Origin: JAGVPT01 sp964642725
GTDB taxonomy: Bacteria; Bacteroidota; Ignavibacteria; UBA10030; UBA8401
Assembly: GCA_964642725.1 (NCBI GenBank)
Contig: CAZXQG010000088.1
Coordinates: 1-11,033, forward strand
Direction of reading: 5' to 3'
DNA: 11,033 nt
Made by a program: the position numbers and the translations under genes
Part shown: one piece after another, positions 1-5,792 of the stretch
Layout: each line of letters opens with the position of its first letter
How positions within the stretch are numbered: position 1 is the first letter of the stretch
Notes under the pieces: model-generated
What the model saw: only the letters and a program-made list of their open reading frames with translations
Databases searched by the model: none
Told to the model about the DNA's origin: nothing

Positions 1-89
1 TTGGCAAGACCGCTTTGAGCGATGGGACATTCCCTTCGTATGACATGTCGGTGACTTCACAGACCCAGGTTCCGACTAAACTCAATTAG
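1..89 (+). CDS. Major pilin-like protein, copy 1 (C-terminal fragment)
   Basis: Only the last 28 codons and the stop are present; the gene starts outside the window. The reading frame begins at base 3 (GKTALSDGTF...) and ends at TAG 87-89. The fragment matches the C-terminus of the next gene at 26 of 28 residues (counted by eye), so it is a third tandem copy of the same pilin-like protein. The two DNA copies differ by 12 silent codon changes against 2 replacements, which indicates that the protein sequence has been kept by selection. Function is inferred from the complete copies: fibre subunit of a type IV pilus-like system. Nothing can be said about its N-terminus or promoter. Confidence 0.85.
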   Translation, partial: GKTALSDGTFPSYDMSVTSQTQVPTKLN

Positions 90-97
90 CATTCGCT

Positions 98-128
98 TTG
101 TCTAAACGGCTCTAACTAATAATATAAT
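98..128 (+). promoter_or_regulatory. Candidate sigma70-type promoter for pilin copy 2
   Basis: A perfect TATAAT -10 hexamer lies at 123-128. A partial -35 (TTGTCT, 98-103) sits 19 bp upstream, slightly longer than ideal. Transcription would begin around 134-136, a few bases before the ribosome binding site. The 62-nt gap between copies 1 and 2 shows no terminator hairpin, so read-through from copy 1 is also possible. This is a pattern match only. Confidence 0.45.
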
Positions 129-140
129 CAAAAACTATAT

Positions 141-146
141 AGGAGG
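141..146 (+). promoter_or_regulatory. Strong Shine-Dalgarno site of pilin copy 2
   Basis: AGGAGG lies 5 nt before the ATG at 152. An in-frame TAG at 140-142 overlaps this site and no start codon lies between it and the ATG. The protein therefore must begin Met-Gly, which rules out a longer prepilin leader. Confidence 0.85.
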
Positions 147-151
147 TTCAA

Positions 152-565
152 ATGGGACAGCAGCAACTTCTTCTGATTATCTTGGGCGTTATCATTGTCG
201 GTATCGCAGTCGCAGTCGGTATCACAATGTTCCAGGATAACGCAGTGGACCAAAATCGAAGTGCTGTTATCGCAGACCTGACCACGTTGGCAGCCAAAGC
301 GCAGCAATACTACGCTAAGCCGACCACACTTGGGGGTGGCGGGAACTCATTTGTCGGGCTTTCGGCTGATGCAACAGGGTTGGCGTTTCTTGCGTCCCCC
401 TCGTTCACAACCAATGCGAACGGTGCATACAGCATTAAGACGGCAGGAACAGCAACAACAGTTGTTCTACACGGTATTGGGACTACTGCATTGAGCGATG
501 GGACATTCCCTTCATATGATATGTCAGTGACCTCACAGACTCAGACACCGACGAAGCTTAACTAG
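152..565 (+). CDS. Major pilin-like protein, copy 2 (Met-Gly start)
   Basis: Probable fibre subunit of a type IV pilus-like system, 137 residues. It starts MGQQQLLL. A hydrophobic helix covers about residues 6-27, followed by an amphipathic stretch (FQDNAVDQNR) and a Gly/Ser/Thr-rich globular part with a GGGG run at about 61-64. This is the usual single-helix pilin plan at the usual short length. The start is fixed by AGGAGG and an upstream in-frame stop. Unlike ordinary prepilins it has no charged leader and no Glu at position 5 after the Gly; the leader, if processed, is just Met-Gly. There are no cysteines. It sits in tandem with near-identical copies and beside pilC- and pilB-type genes, which supports the pilin call. 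I recall similar 'MGQQQLLL' hypothetical proteins from FCB-group genomes, but this was not searched. Confidence 0.8.
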   Translation: MGQQQLLLIILGVIIVGIAVAVGITMFQDNAVDQNRSAVIADLTTLAAKAQQYYAKPTTLGGGGNSFVGLSADATGLAFLASPSFTTNANGAYSIKTAGTATTVVLHGIGTTALSDGTFPSYDMSVTSQTQTPTKLN

Positions 566-580
566 GCAGACGATTTTGGC

Positions 581-614
581 AGCAGGCATGCCAGGTTTAC
601 ACGGTATGCCTGCT
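581..614 (+). terminator. 12-bp hairpin after pilin copy 2
   Basis: Arms 581-592 and 603-614 pair over 12 bp (core GCAGGCATGCC with GGTATGCCTGC, one G-U pair) around a 10-nt loop. It begins 16 nt after the copy 2 stop. The tract after it (TTCCCTGG) is not a run of U, so it may be a 3'-end stabiliser or a partial terminator rather than a classical intrinsic terminator. Its position suits high, separate expression of the pilin mRNA. Confidence 0.5.
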
Positions 615-750
615 TCCCTGGTTCGATGTGTGAAATGCTCTTCAATAGTTGAAGCAGTTGGCCAAAGTAATAGTAGATTCCGTTTTGTTTGTTGAAGATA
701 ATGTGGTTGCTTGGAATAAGATCAGATCACAAGTAGCCACCGTATATTTG

Positions 751-798
751 AGAATACGCTTTTTCCCGTATAGCAAATGACGAAAAATAGCGTATTTT
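751..798. repeat. Imperfect inverted repeat in the pilin gap
   Basis: Arms 751-760 (AGAATACGCT) and 789-798 (AGCGTATTTT) pair over 10 bp with one G-U. Inside, TTTT (761-764) can pair with part of AAAAA (783-787) after a bulged base. No U tract follows. Role unknown. Confidence 0.35.
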
Positions 799-983
799 CA
801 GTGATAGCAAGATCCAATAATCTCCATAGTAAGACAGGCATACTTCAAGAGTATGCTCAGGTTCTATGAAAATAGCGCGAATACTCGGCCAGTATCTCTT
901 GATTTCTTGACGATTCAGGTGTATTTTCATTCGCAGCGGGGTGTCTGGATTTTGTTCAATTAACTCGGAAAAATTAATTCTTT

Positions 984-1397
984 ATGGGACAGCAACAGTT
1001 ACTTCTCGCCATACTCGGGTTGATCATTGTCGGCATCGCCGTAGTGGTGGGTATCGGGATGTTCCAGGATAATGCTGTTGACCATAACAGGGCGTTGGTG
1101 ATTGCTGATTTAAAAACACTGGCTTCAAAAGCCCAGCATTATTACAGCAGGCCTTCGACCATGGGGGGAGGGAACAAATCATTCGTCGGTTTAACAGCCG
1201 ATGCGCGCGGCATTGGTATGCTAGCCGGGACCGCATTTACAGACAACGCTAACGGTACATACACGATCAGCTCGGATGGAGATGCAAACCAGGTCGTTCT
1301 TCATGGCGTGGGGAAGGTCGTGATGGAGGATGGGACGTACGCGACGTACGATATGACGGTGGCCAATTTGAATCAGACGCTTACAAAAATAAATTAA
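984..1397 (+). CDS. Major pilin-like protein, copy 3 (diverged)
   Basis: It has 137 residues, the same length as copy 2, and aligns to it without gaps. I count about 88 of 137 identical residues (roughly 64%). The first 37 residues are best conserved (31 identical), including MGQQQLLL and the helix. The C-terminal half, which would form the fibre surface, differs most. An in-frame TAA at 975-977 and no other start before 984 again force a Met-Gly N-terminus. There is no Shine-Dalgarno sequence in front of the ATG, unlike copy 2, so translation may be weak or work differently. It is intact, with no frameshift. The role is probably an alternative or minor fibre subunit; it could also be a donor copy for recombination. 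That last idea is inference. Confidence 0.75.
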   Translation: MGQQQLLLAILGLIIVGIAVVVGIGMFQDNAVDHNRALVIADLKTLASKAQHYYSRPSTMGGGNKSFVGLTADARGIGMLAGTAFTDNANGTYTISSDGDANQVVLHGVGKVVMEDGTYATYDMTVANLNQTLTKIN

Positions 1398-1444
1398 TTC
1401 CCGCACCGTTTGCCTCAGCCGTGTGTAGTCGCCCGTCATCTTCG

Positions 1445-1485
1445 GAAAATACAAGAGGGGGTCAGTATTTTCTTCCCGTTTTTTT
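1445..1485 (+). terminator. Candidate intrinsic terminator after the pilin array
   Basis: GAAAATAC (1445-1452) and GTATTTTC (1465-1472) form a perfect 8-bp stem with a 12-nt loop. A 7-T run follows at 1479-1485, after a 6-nt spacer. The stem is AT-rich and the spacer is longer than ideal, so it is only moderately convincing. The location, 48 nt after the copy 3 stop and before a candidate promoter for pilC, fits. Confidence 0.4.
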
Positions 1486-1670
1486 GAAACATTCCTGTTG
1501 CTTTCGTTCGTGCCGGCAGTATCAAATAGCTTTTACATCGTGGCCCGCCAAAATTCTCGCAAAAATATTTTTAGGAAATATTCGGATCTTCTGGGGGACG
1601 ATACGGTGCCCGTCGAAACCTCCCCCTTTTGGCTTCTGTATTGTATATAGAGCAACAGCACCATCGATAG

Positions 1671-1699
1671 TTGATTTTTGTTGCCGCCGGTCGTATCTT
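1671..1699 (+). promoter_or_regulatory. Candidate promoter for the pilC-pilB pair
   Basis: TTGATT (1671-1676) and TATCTT (1694-1699) are separated by the ideal 17 bp. Each matches its sigma70 hexamer at 4 of 6 bases. Transcription would start near 1706, placing the hairpin at 1718-1740 at the very 5' end of the mRNA. Confidence 0.35.
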
Positions 1700-1717
1700 T
1701 TCATAGTAGGGTTCATT

Positions 1718-1740
1718 GCAGGCGCCGAATGGCGCTCTGC
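1718..1740 (+). promoter_or_regulatory. GC-rich hairpin in the pilC leader
   Basis: GCAGGCGCC, loop GAAT, then GGCGC-T-CTGC: about 9 bp with one bulged base. No U tract follows, so it is not a terminator. It could stabilise the 5' end of the message. Role not shown. Confidence 0.35.
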
Positions 1741-1778
1741 AGACATGCTAATATCAGAGTTTCAAGAGGATACATACA

Positions 1779-3161
1779 ATGCCAGAATTCCGGGTTGAAG
1801 GTCTTTCCATGGCGGGCAAACCGATCCAGGGAATTATCAATGCGGAGACGTTGAAGCTTGCCAAAGATCGCGCCGGGCAGATGGCGCGGGAACGAAAATT
1901 TAGATTGACTGGAGTGCGGGTTCGTTCCACGTTCCTCTACAGGGTAAAAAAGGGGGAGGAAAAAATTGACGGCGAACAAAAAGCTTTCACCAAACAAGAA
2001 GTACAGGATGCCCTCTCAAAGATGGGGTATCAAGTCCTTTTTGTACGTAAGAAACTATTTGATAAAGCCGGCGCAGTACCGTTAACGGAAGTGGTTTCAT
2101 TTGTACGTGTGAGCGCTGACTTGATCAGACAAAAGCTCCCGTTCAATGAGATGATGCAACTTCTCATCAACGACATTCCCAACAAAAACCTTCGTGAATG
2201 CATCCGTGATATCAATCAGGAATTGAAACAAGGGAAGGACAGCGAAAAGGCGTTCGTCAAACACGAAAAAGAATTAGGTAAATTTGCGGCACACATGCTT
2301 GGCCTCGCTTCGAAGAGCGGCAACATGGGGGAGATCTATGAGAGCACGGCGAAGTTTCTTGAGCGCAATGCGGAATTTAAAAAGAATTTGAAAAGTGCAT
2401 TGATCATGCCGATTGTAACGCTCGTCATCCTGTTCTTTGCGGTCGGGTACTACGTCGCGTATATTTTTCCCGCCACAGCGAGTTTGTTTGTCAAATTCAA
2501 AATTGAACTGCCGCCGATGACGAAAGCGACGCTGAAAATGAGCGACTTCATCGTCGATAACATTGTCTATATTATGCTTTCGTTCTTGATTCCGCTGCTC
2601 GCATTCTTGCGATTTGCGACGACGGAAAGGGGAAGATATTTCCTCGACCAATATCTGTGGAAGGTCCCGGCTATGGGAGACCTTTTGCATAAGACGAGCA
2701 TCGAGATCTTTTGCCGTGTTTTTTATGCGCTCTACAGCGGTTCGGGAGAAAATATCGAGGTTATCAAAATGGCGGCTGAAGCGTGCGGCAATAAATACAT
2801 GGAAGCCCAAATTAAAAACATCGCCCTTCCGTTGATGGTCGAAAAAGGAATGAACATTACCGAGGCATTTGAAGCAACCGGTGTATTTACAAAAACTGCT
2901 ATTTCGCGTTTTCATTCCGGAGCGGAAACGGGCACCGTGAAAAATACCGCCCTCCAGCTTGCCGATTATTATGAAAAAGAAACCGGCTACCGAATGAGGA
3001 ATGCGATTGATCTCATTCAGCTCGTCATCTCGATGATTATTATGGTCGTTTTGACGGGATTGACCCTTGTTTCTTCTGAAACGGCAACAATAAAGCCGAA
3101 GCCGCCGGGCGGAGGCGGGCTGCTTATCCACGCCGTCCACATGTTTCGATCCTTCATTTAA
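1779..3161 (+). CDS. pilC: PilC/GspF-type inner-membrane platform protein
   Basis: Polytopic cytoplasmic-membrane platform on which the PilB and PilT ATPases act. It has 460 residues and two T2SSF-type domains, roughly residues 104-230 and 307-432. The first carries ASKSGNMGEIYE (177-188) and the second SGAETGTV (380-387); both correspond to the GEESG-type turn of the family. Membrane helices are at about 207-231, 261-281 and 409-432. The N-terminus appears to hold two copies of the small module usually found once: residues 4-50 (FRVEGLS...GVRVR) and 54-91 (YRVKKG...VLFVRKK). A Pro/Gly-rich tail (TIKPKPPGGGG, 437-447) follows the last helix, longer than the usual short end. The start has a purine-rich ribosome site. 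The PilB-type gene follows after 26 nt, so the two are probably co-transcribed. GspF of a type II secretion system is the alternative; the pilT-like gene favours a pilus. Confidence 0.88.
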   Translation: MPEFRVEGLSMAGKPIQGIINAETLKLAKDRAGQMARERKFRLTGVRVRSTFLYRVKKGEEKIDGEQKAFTKQEVQDALSKMGYQVLFVRKKLFDKAGAVPLTEVVSFVRVSADLIRQKLPFNEMMQLLINDIPNKNLRECIRDINQELKQGKDSEKAFVKHEKELGKFAAHMLGLASKSGNMGEIYESTAKFLERNAEFKKNLKSALIMPIVTLVILFFAVGYYVAYIFPATASLFVKFKIELPPMTKATLKMSDFIVDNIVYIMLSFLIPLLAFLRFATTERGRYFLDQYLWKVPAMGDLLHKTSIEIFCRVFYALYSGSGENIEVIKMAAEACGNKYMEAQIKNIALPLMVEKGMNITEAFEATGVFTKTAISRFHSGAETGTVKNTALQLADYYEKETGYRMRNAIDLIQLVISMIIMVVLTGLTLVSSETATIKPKPPGGGGLLIHAVHMFRSFI

Positions 3162-3187
3162 TTCCTTGAAGGAAGGAAGATCACACT

Positions 3188-4975
3188 ATGCCCGATGTAG
3201 ATATCACTGATAAGATCGGTTACACTCTCCTGAAGAAAGGGATTATTGATTACGAGACCCTCGAAAAATCGTTGAGAGTCAAAGAATCGGAATCCAACAA
3301 AAAGGATCGTCGTAACCTTGGCCAGATTCTCGTGACAGAGTTCAACGCAGACCACGATGCGGTGTTTCGTGAGGTAGCGAACCTCTACGCTTTCCGGGAG
3401 ATTTATCTCGCCGACGAGAATATCGATAAAACGCGCATAGAATTTATCAGAAAGCTCGTCGACGGATTGCAGGAATCTTACCGCGATTTGCTGATACAAT
3501 CGAAAATGCTGCCGTTGAAATTCGACGAGAAACAGCCGGACAAACTCATCATCATTTGTACCGACCCGACCGACAGGAATATTCCCGTCATCGCAAGGAA
3601 TTTTAACGCAAAGAAATATGAAGTGACGTATGTCCGGCTGAAGGAACTGCAGAGCCTTCTCGAACAGGTGATCCCTCCGCAGAATGAATTCCTTAAACTG
3701 CTGGAGGACAATCAGATCACCGTCGACACGGGCTCGGATGATGCGACGGTCGACGAAGAAGCGCTCGAAGCGGAGATCAGCAAAAGCGCGCTTGCCAACC
3801 TTATCGAAGGCTGCATCGTCGAGGCCGTCCGTAAAGACGTGAGCGATATTCATATAGTTCCTTCCGAAGGAAACGTCACAAATTTCTTGTTTCGTGTCGA
3901 CGGCAACTTGCAGGTATGGCACCGCCAGGAAAACACGCTCCCCGAAGCGGTGCTGGCAGTGGTCAAAGACAGGACAAAGAATGTAGACCGCTTCGAGCGC
4001 GAGGCGTCGCAGGACGGATTTATACAACGCGTCATTGACGGCCACCAATTGCGGTTCCGCGTTTCGATCATGCCGATCGTGACGACGGAGTTTAAGCACA
4101 AGTTCGAAAGCGTCGTAATCCGCGTGCTCGACGACCGCAAAGTCATCACCGACCTTAACAAGCTGGGGTTGCAGGGGCCGGCGCGCGCGTTCTTCGATAA
4201 AGCGATCAACAAGCCGCAAGGCATTATTATTCTGACGGGTCCGACGGGTTCCGGTAAATCTACGACACTGATCGCAGCGCTCTATCAAGTTATCGACCCG
4301 ACGGTGAACGTGCTCACTATCGAAGAGCCTGTCGAGTACATTATTAGAGGCGCGCGTCAGCTGAAGATCGGCCCGAAGATGTCATTCGAGCAATCGATAA
4401 GAGGTATATTGCGTCACGACCCCGACATTGTTCTTGTCGGTGAAATGCGCGACAAGGTAACGGCCGAAACTGCAATTAAACTGGCGAACACGGGACACTT
4501 GGTTTTCTCGACATTGCACACGAACGATGCGCCGAGCGCAGTAGCTCGTTTGTATAAGATGGGCATCGAGCCTTTCCTTATTGCCTACGCGATTAATATT
4601 ATCGTTGCGCAGCGGCTAATTCGGACATTGTGCAAGGTATGCAAACAACCGATCGGAGAAGAAGATTGGCCGGATATGGTGAGGTTTGGTTTCACGGAGG
4701 AAGAACTTCGGACTCATCAATTCTATAAAGCCGCGGGCTGCGATAAATGCAACGGCGGCTACAAAGGCCGCGCAGCTATCCATGAAGCGCTCTTTTTCTC
4801 GAAGGCGATCAAAAATATCATTTTGAACGCAGGAGATAAAGTAGACGAGAATGCCATTCGCGACCAGGCGGCAAAAGACGGAATGTGGACTCTGCGCCGA
4901 TCGGGTATGGAGCGAATGAAAGAAGGTATGACCACGCTCGAAGAGGTCATTTCGACGACAGTTGAAGATGAATAG
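3188..4975 (+). CDS. pilB: PilB/GspE-type pilus extension ATPase
   Basis: Hexameric cytoplasmic ATPase that drives pilin polymerisation through the PilC-like platform. It has 595 residues. Residues about 8-160 form an MshEN/T2SSE-N-like region with two LG-type repeats (IGYTLLKKG at 10-18 and LGQILVTEF at 44-52); the first usual Arg is Lys, so any cyclic-di-GMP binding is uncertain. The catalytic core has Walker A GPTGSGKST (351-359), Asp box LTIEEPVE (376-383), Walker B IVLVGEMRD (414-422) and His box LVFSTLHT (438-445). Four cysteines, C482, C485, C518 and C521, form the zinc site typical of PilB/GspE. All key catalytic residues are present, so it should be active. AAGGAAG lies shortly before the ATG. 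A 302-nt gap with its own promoter elements follows, so this gene probably ends its operon. Confidence 0.92.
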   Translation: MPDVDITDKIGYTLLKKGIIDYETLEKSLRVKESESNKKDRRNLGQILVTEFNADHDAVFREVANLYAFREIYLADENIDKTRIEFIRKLVDGLQESYRDLLIQSKMLPLKFDEKQPDKLIIICTDPTDRNIPVIARNFNAKKYEVTYVRLKELQSLLEQVIPPQNEFLKLLEDNQITVDTGSDDATVDEEALEAEISKSALANLIEGCIVEAVRKDVSDIHIVPSEGNVTNFLFRVDGNLQVWHRQENTLPEAVLAVVKDRTKNVDRFEREASQDGFIQRVIDGHQLRFRVSIMPIVTTEFKHKFESVVIRVLDDRKVITDLNKLGLQGPARAFFDKAINKPQGIIILTGPTGSGKSTTLIAALYQVIDPTVNVLTIEEPVEYIIRGARQLKIGPKMSFEQSIRGILRHDPDIVLVGEMRDKVTAETAIKLANTGHLVFSTLHTNDAPSAVARLYKMGIEPFLIAYAINIIVAQRLIRTLCKVCKQPIGEEDWPDMVRFGFTEEELRTHQFYKAAGCDKCNGGYKGRAAIHEALFFSKAIKNIILNAGDKVDENAIRDQAAKDGMWTLRRSGMERMKEGMTTLEEVISTTVEDE

Positions 4976-4997
4976 CGCTCGATTTTCTTTCTTACAC

Positions 4998-5018
4998 TTA
5001 GTGCAATTTTTACACTAA
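4998..5018. promoter_or_regulatory. Dyad repeat, candidate activator site 1
   Basis: TTAGTG (4998-5003) and CACTAA (5013-5018) are perfect inverted 6-mers 9 bp apart. TTACACT also occurs twice as a direct repeat (4992 and 5010). The dyad lies about 116-136 bp before the expected sigma54 start, the usual distance for an enhancer-binding activator. The loop is T-rich, so a weak terminator for pilB is an alternative reading. Confidence 0.35.
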
Positions 5019-5054
5019 CAAAAATACCGATTCGGCGGCCAGTATCCAGGGATA

Positions 5055-5077
5055 TGTCAAAAACACTAAAATTGACA
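5055..5077. promoter_or_regulatory. Dyad repeat, candidate activator site 2
   Basis: TGTCAA (5055-5060) and TTGACA (5072-5077) are perfect inverted repeats separated by 11 bp, centred about 68 bp before the expected sigma54 start. An ACACTAA element shared with the upstream dyad lies in its spacer region. A PilR- or NtrC-class activator site is plausible but unproven. Confidence 0.4.
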
Positions 5078-5108
5078 CTTTTCATCCTGTAAGATCCATG
5101 ATTTCTTG

Positions 5109-5122
5109 GGCACGAAGATTGC
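5109..5122 (+). promoter_or_regulatory. Sigma54 (RpoN)-type -24/-12 promoter
   Basis: GGCACGAAGATTGC matches the sigma54 core GGCACG-N4-TTGC at every specified base. The required GG (5109-5110) and GC (5121-5122) are exactly 10 bp apart. The base before GG is G rather than the preferred T. Transcription would start near 5134, giving a leader of about 144 nt before the minor pilin operon. Pilin genes are sigma54-dependent in several bacteria (PilS/PilR control), so the biology fits. Confidence 0.65.
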
Positions 5123-5165
5123 GGAATATGTACTAATTGTGCCGGATCGTTGACTGGTCGCTACG

Positions 5166-5247
5166 GTGCTTTCCGCCACAACACTTTGACCGTCGCAAGC
5201 GTAGATTGAATTCATCTATGGGAAAGCACGGCGGTTGGTTGCTTGCG
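5166..5247 (+). promoter_or_regulatory. Structured leader with crossing (pseudoknot-type) arms
   Basis: Perfect complementary arms: A GTGCTTTCC (5166-5174) with A' GGAAAGCAC (5221-5229), and B CGCAAGC (5194-5200) with B' GCTTGCG (5241-5247). The order A-B-A'-B' is that of a pseudoknot. A hairpin of about 7 bp (5200-5206 with 5214-5220) lies directly against A'. CCGCC (5173-5177) can instead pair with GGCGG (5230-5234), giving a competing fold. It resembles no riboswitch class I can name; the c-di-GMP (GEMM) core was looked for and not found. Confidence 0.4.
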
Positions 5248-5277
5248 TAAAGCATACGATTTCTCGAAGGAGATGTT

Positions 5278-5769
5278 ATGGGAACAGGTCAGACGCTTCT
5301 AACGATTATGGCGATGCTCATGTTGAGCAGGTTGATCTTGTCGGTCAACTCTAACACGGCGCAAAACGGAGCTTCGATTGACATGGCCGCATATCGCATC
5401 ACAGGATCGTCTCTGGGTTTTTCTATAATTGAAGAAGCATCGGGAATGGCATTTGACCAGGCGACAGTTGCTGCCAGCATTAACACTACATCGCAGCTTT
5501 CTGCAACCCTTGGTCCTGAAACAGGGGAAGTTTATCCTAATTTCAACGACTTTGATGATTTCAACGGTCTTGTAAAGTATGACAGCGTGCAGAACTCTGC
5601 CGCGTTTAAGACAACCGCGGTGGTCGAATACGTTTCGGTTTCCGGCAACACCATTGTTGTCTCTGCTTCCCCGACGTACAACAAGCGAATTACTGTCAGA
5701 GTATCCAGCGTGTCCATGAGCGATACGTTGGTATTTCAGGATGTTATGAGCTATTGGTATTTTCGGTAA
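5278..5769 (+). CDS. Minor pilin-like protein A
   Basis: Small membrane-anchored protein of 163 residues that begins MGTGQTLLTI, with one hydrophobic helix at about 6-23 and no other membrane segment. The rest is a Ser/Thr/Val-rich globular domain with an acidic FNDFDDF patch (89-95) and no cysteine. An AAGGAGA ribosome site precedes the ATG. An in-frame TAA at 5248-5250 with no start between leaves Met-Gly as the whole leader. It opens a three-gene cluster whose next members look PilW- and PilX-like, so I infer a minor pilin of the priming complex, perhaps the GspH/I or PilV type. The family itself is not recognised. Arg18 inside the hydrophobic helix is unusual for a membrane segment. Confidence 0.65.
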   Translation: MGTGQTLLTIMAMLMLSRLILSVNSNTAQNGASIDMAAYRITGSSLGFSIIEEASGMAFDQATVAASINTTSQLSATLGPETGEVYPNFNDFDDFNGLVKYDSVQNSAAFKTTAVVEYVSVSGNTIVVSASPTYNKRITVRVSSVSMSDTLVFQDVMSYWYFR

Positions 5770-5792
5770 ATGCAGCGAGGAGATAAGGGAAT

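Larger units (their letters stand above)
566..983. other. 418-nt gap between pilin copies 2 and 3
   Basis: The gap between copies 1 and 2 is only 62 nt. This one is much longer and visibly AT-richer. It holds the hairpin at 581-614 and an imperfect inverted repeat (arms 751-760 and 789-798, with further partial pairing inside). A 67-codon minus-strand frame (930 to 727) has no ribosome binding site and no recognised similarity. I see no convincing promoter or Shine-Dalgarno site for copy 3. Confidence 0.6.
1398..1778. other. 381-nt intergenic region before the pilC-like gene
   Basis: It contains the terminator candidate at 1445-1485, a sigma70-like promoter candidate at 1671-1699, a leader hairpin at 1718-1740 and a Shine-Dalgarno-like AAGAGG 10-15 nt before the ATG at 1779. 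A 125-codon plus-strand frame running into the pilC-like gene is Cys-rich, lacks a ribosome binding site and is not credible. Nothing else is recognisable. Confidence 0.6.
4976..5277. other. 302-nt regulatory region before the minor pilin operon
   Basis: No gene is visible here. From left to right it holds a dyad at 4998-5018, a second dyad at 5055-5077, a sigma54-type promoter at 5109-5122, and a long potential leader with paired segments between 5166 and 5247. It ends in the ribosome site AAGGAGA just before ATG 5278. The arrangement of dyads, then -24/-12 element, then structured leader looks like an activated promoter rather than spacer DNA. Confidence 0.6.

Noticed and set aside
577..592. 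GG-N10-GC spacing (TGGCAGCAGGCATGC) as a sigma54 promoter for copy 3
   Set aside because: The flanking bases match poorly, it lies about 390 nt from the gene, and it is explained by the hairpin at 581-614.
727..930. 67-codon minus-strand frame in the pilin gap, as a gene
   Set aside because: No ribosome site, promoter or similarity. Kept only as a low-interest observation.
1421..1798. 125-codon plus-strand frame before the pilC-like gene
   Set aside because: Cys-, Pro- and Ser-rich product, no ribosome site, spans the terminator and promoter candidates and runs into the real gene in another frame.
2274..3140. 288-codon minus-strand frame opposite the pilC-like gene
   Set aside because: Same reasoning: it mirrors a conserved platform protein and has no ribosome site or motif.
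3158..4288. 376-codon minus-strand frame opposite the pilB-like gene
   Set aside because: The plus strand encodes an unmistakable ATPase here. The antisense product is rich in Arg, Asp, Phe and His with no recognisable motif, as expected for a shadow frame.
5072..5100. Perfect TTGACA as a sigma70 -35
   Set aside because: No acceptable -10 hexamer lies 16-18 bp downstream; the bases are better explained as half of a dyad.
5134..5277. c-di-GMP (GEMM) riboswitch before the minor pilins
   Set aside because: Such riboswitches control pilins in some bacteria, but the conserved GEMM core sequences and tetraloop/receptor pattern are not present.
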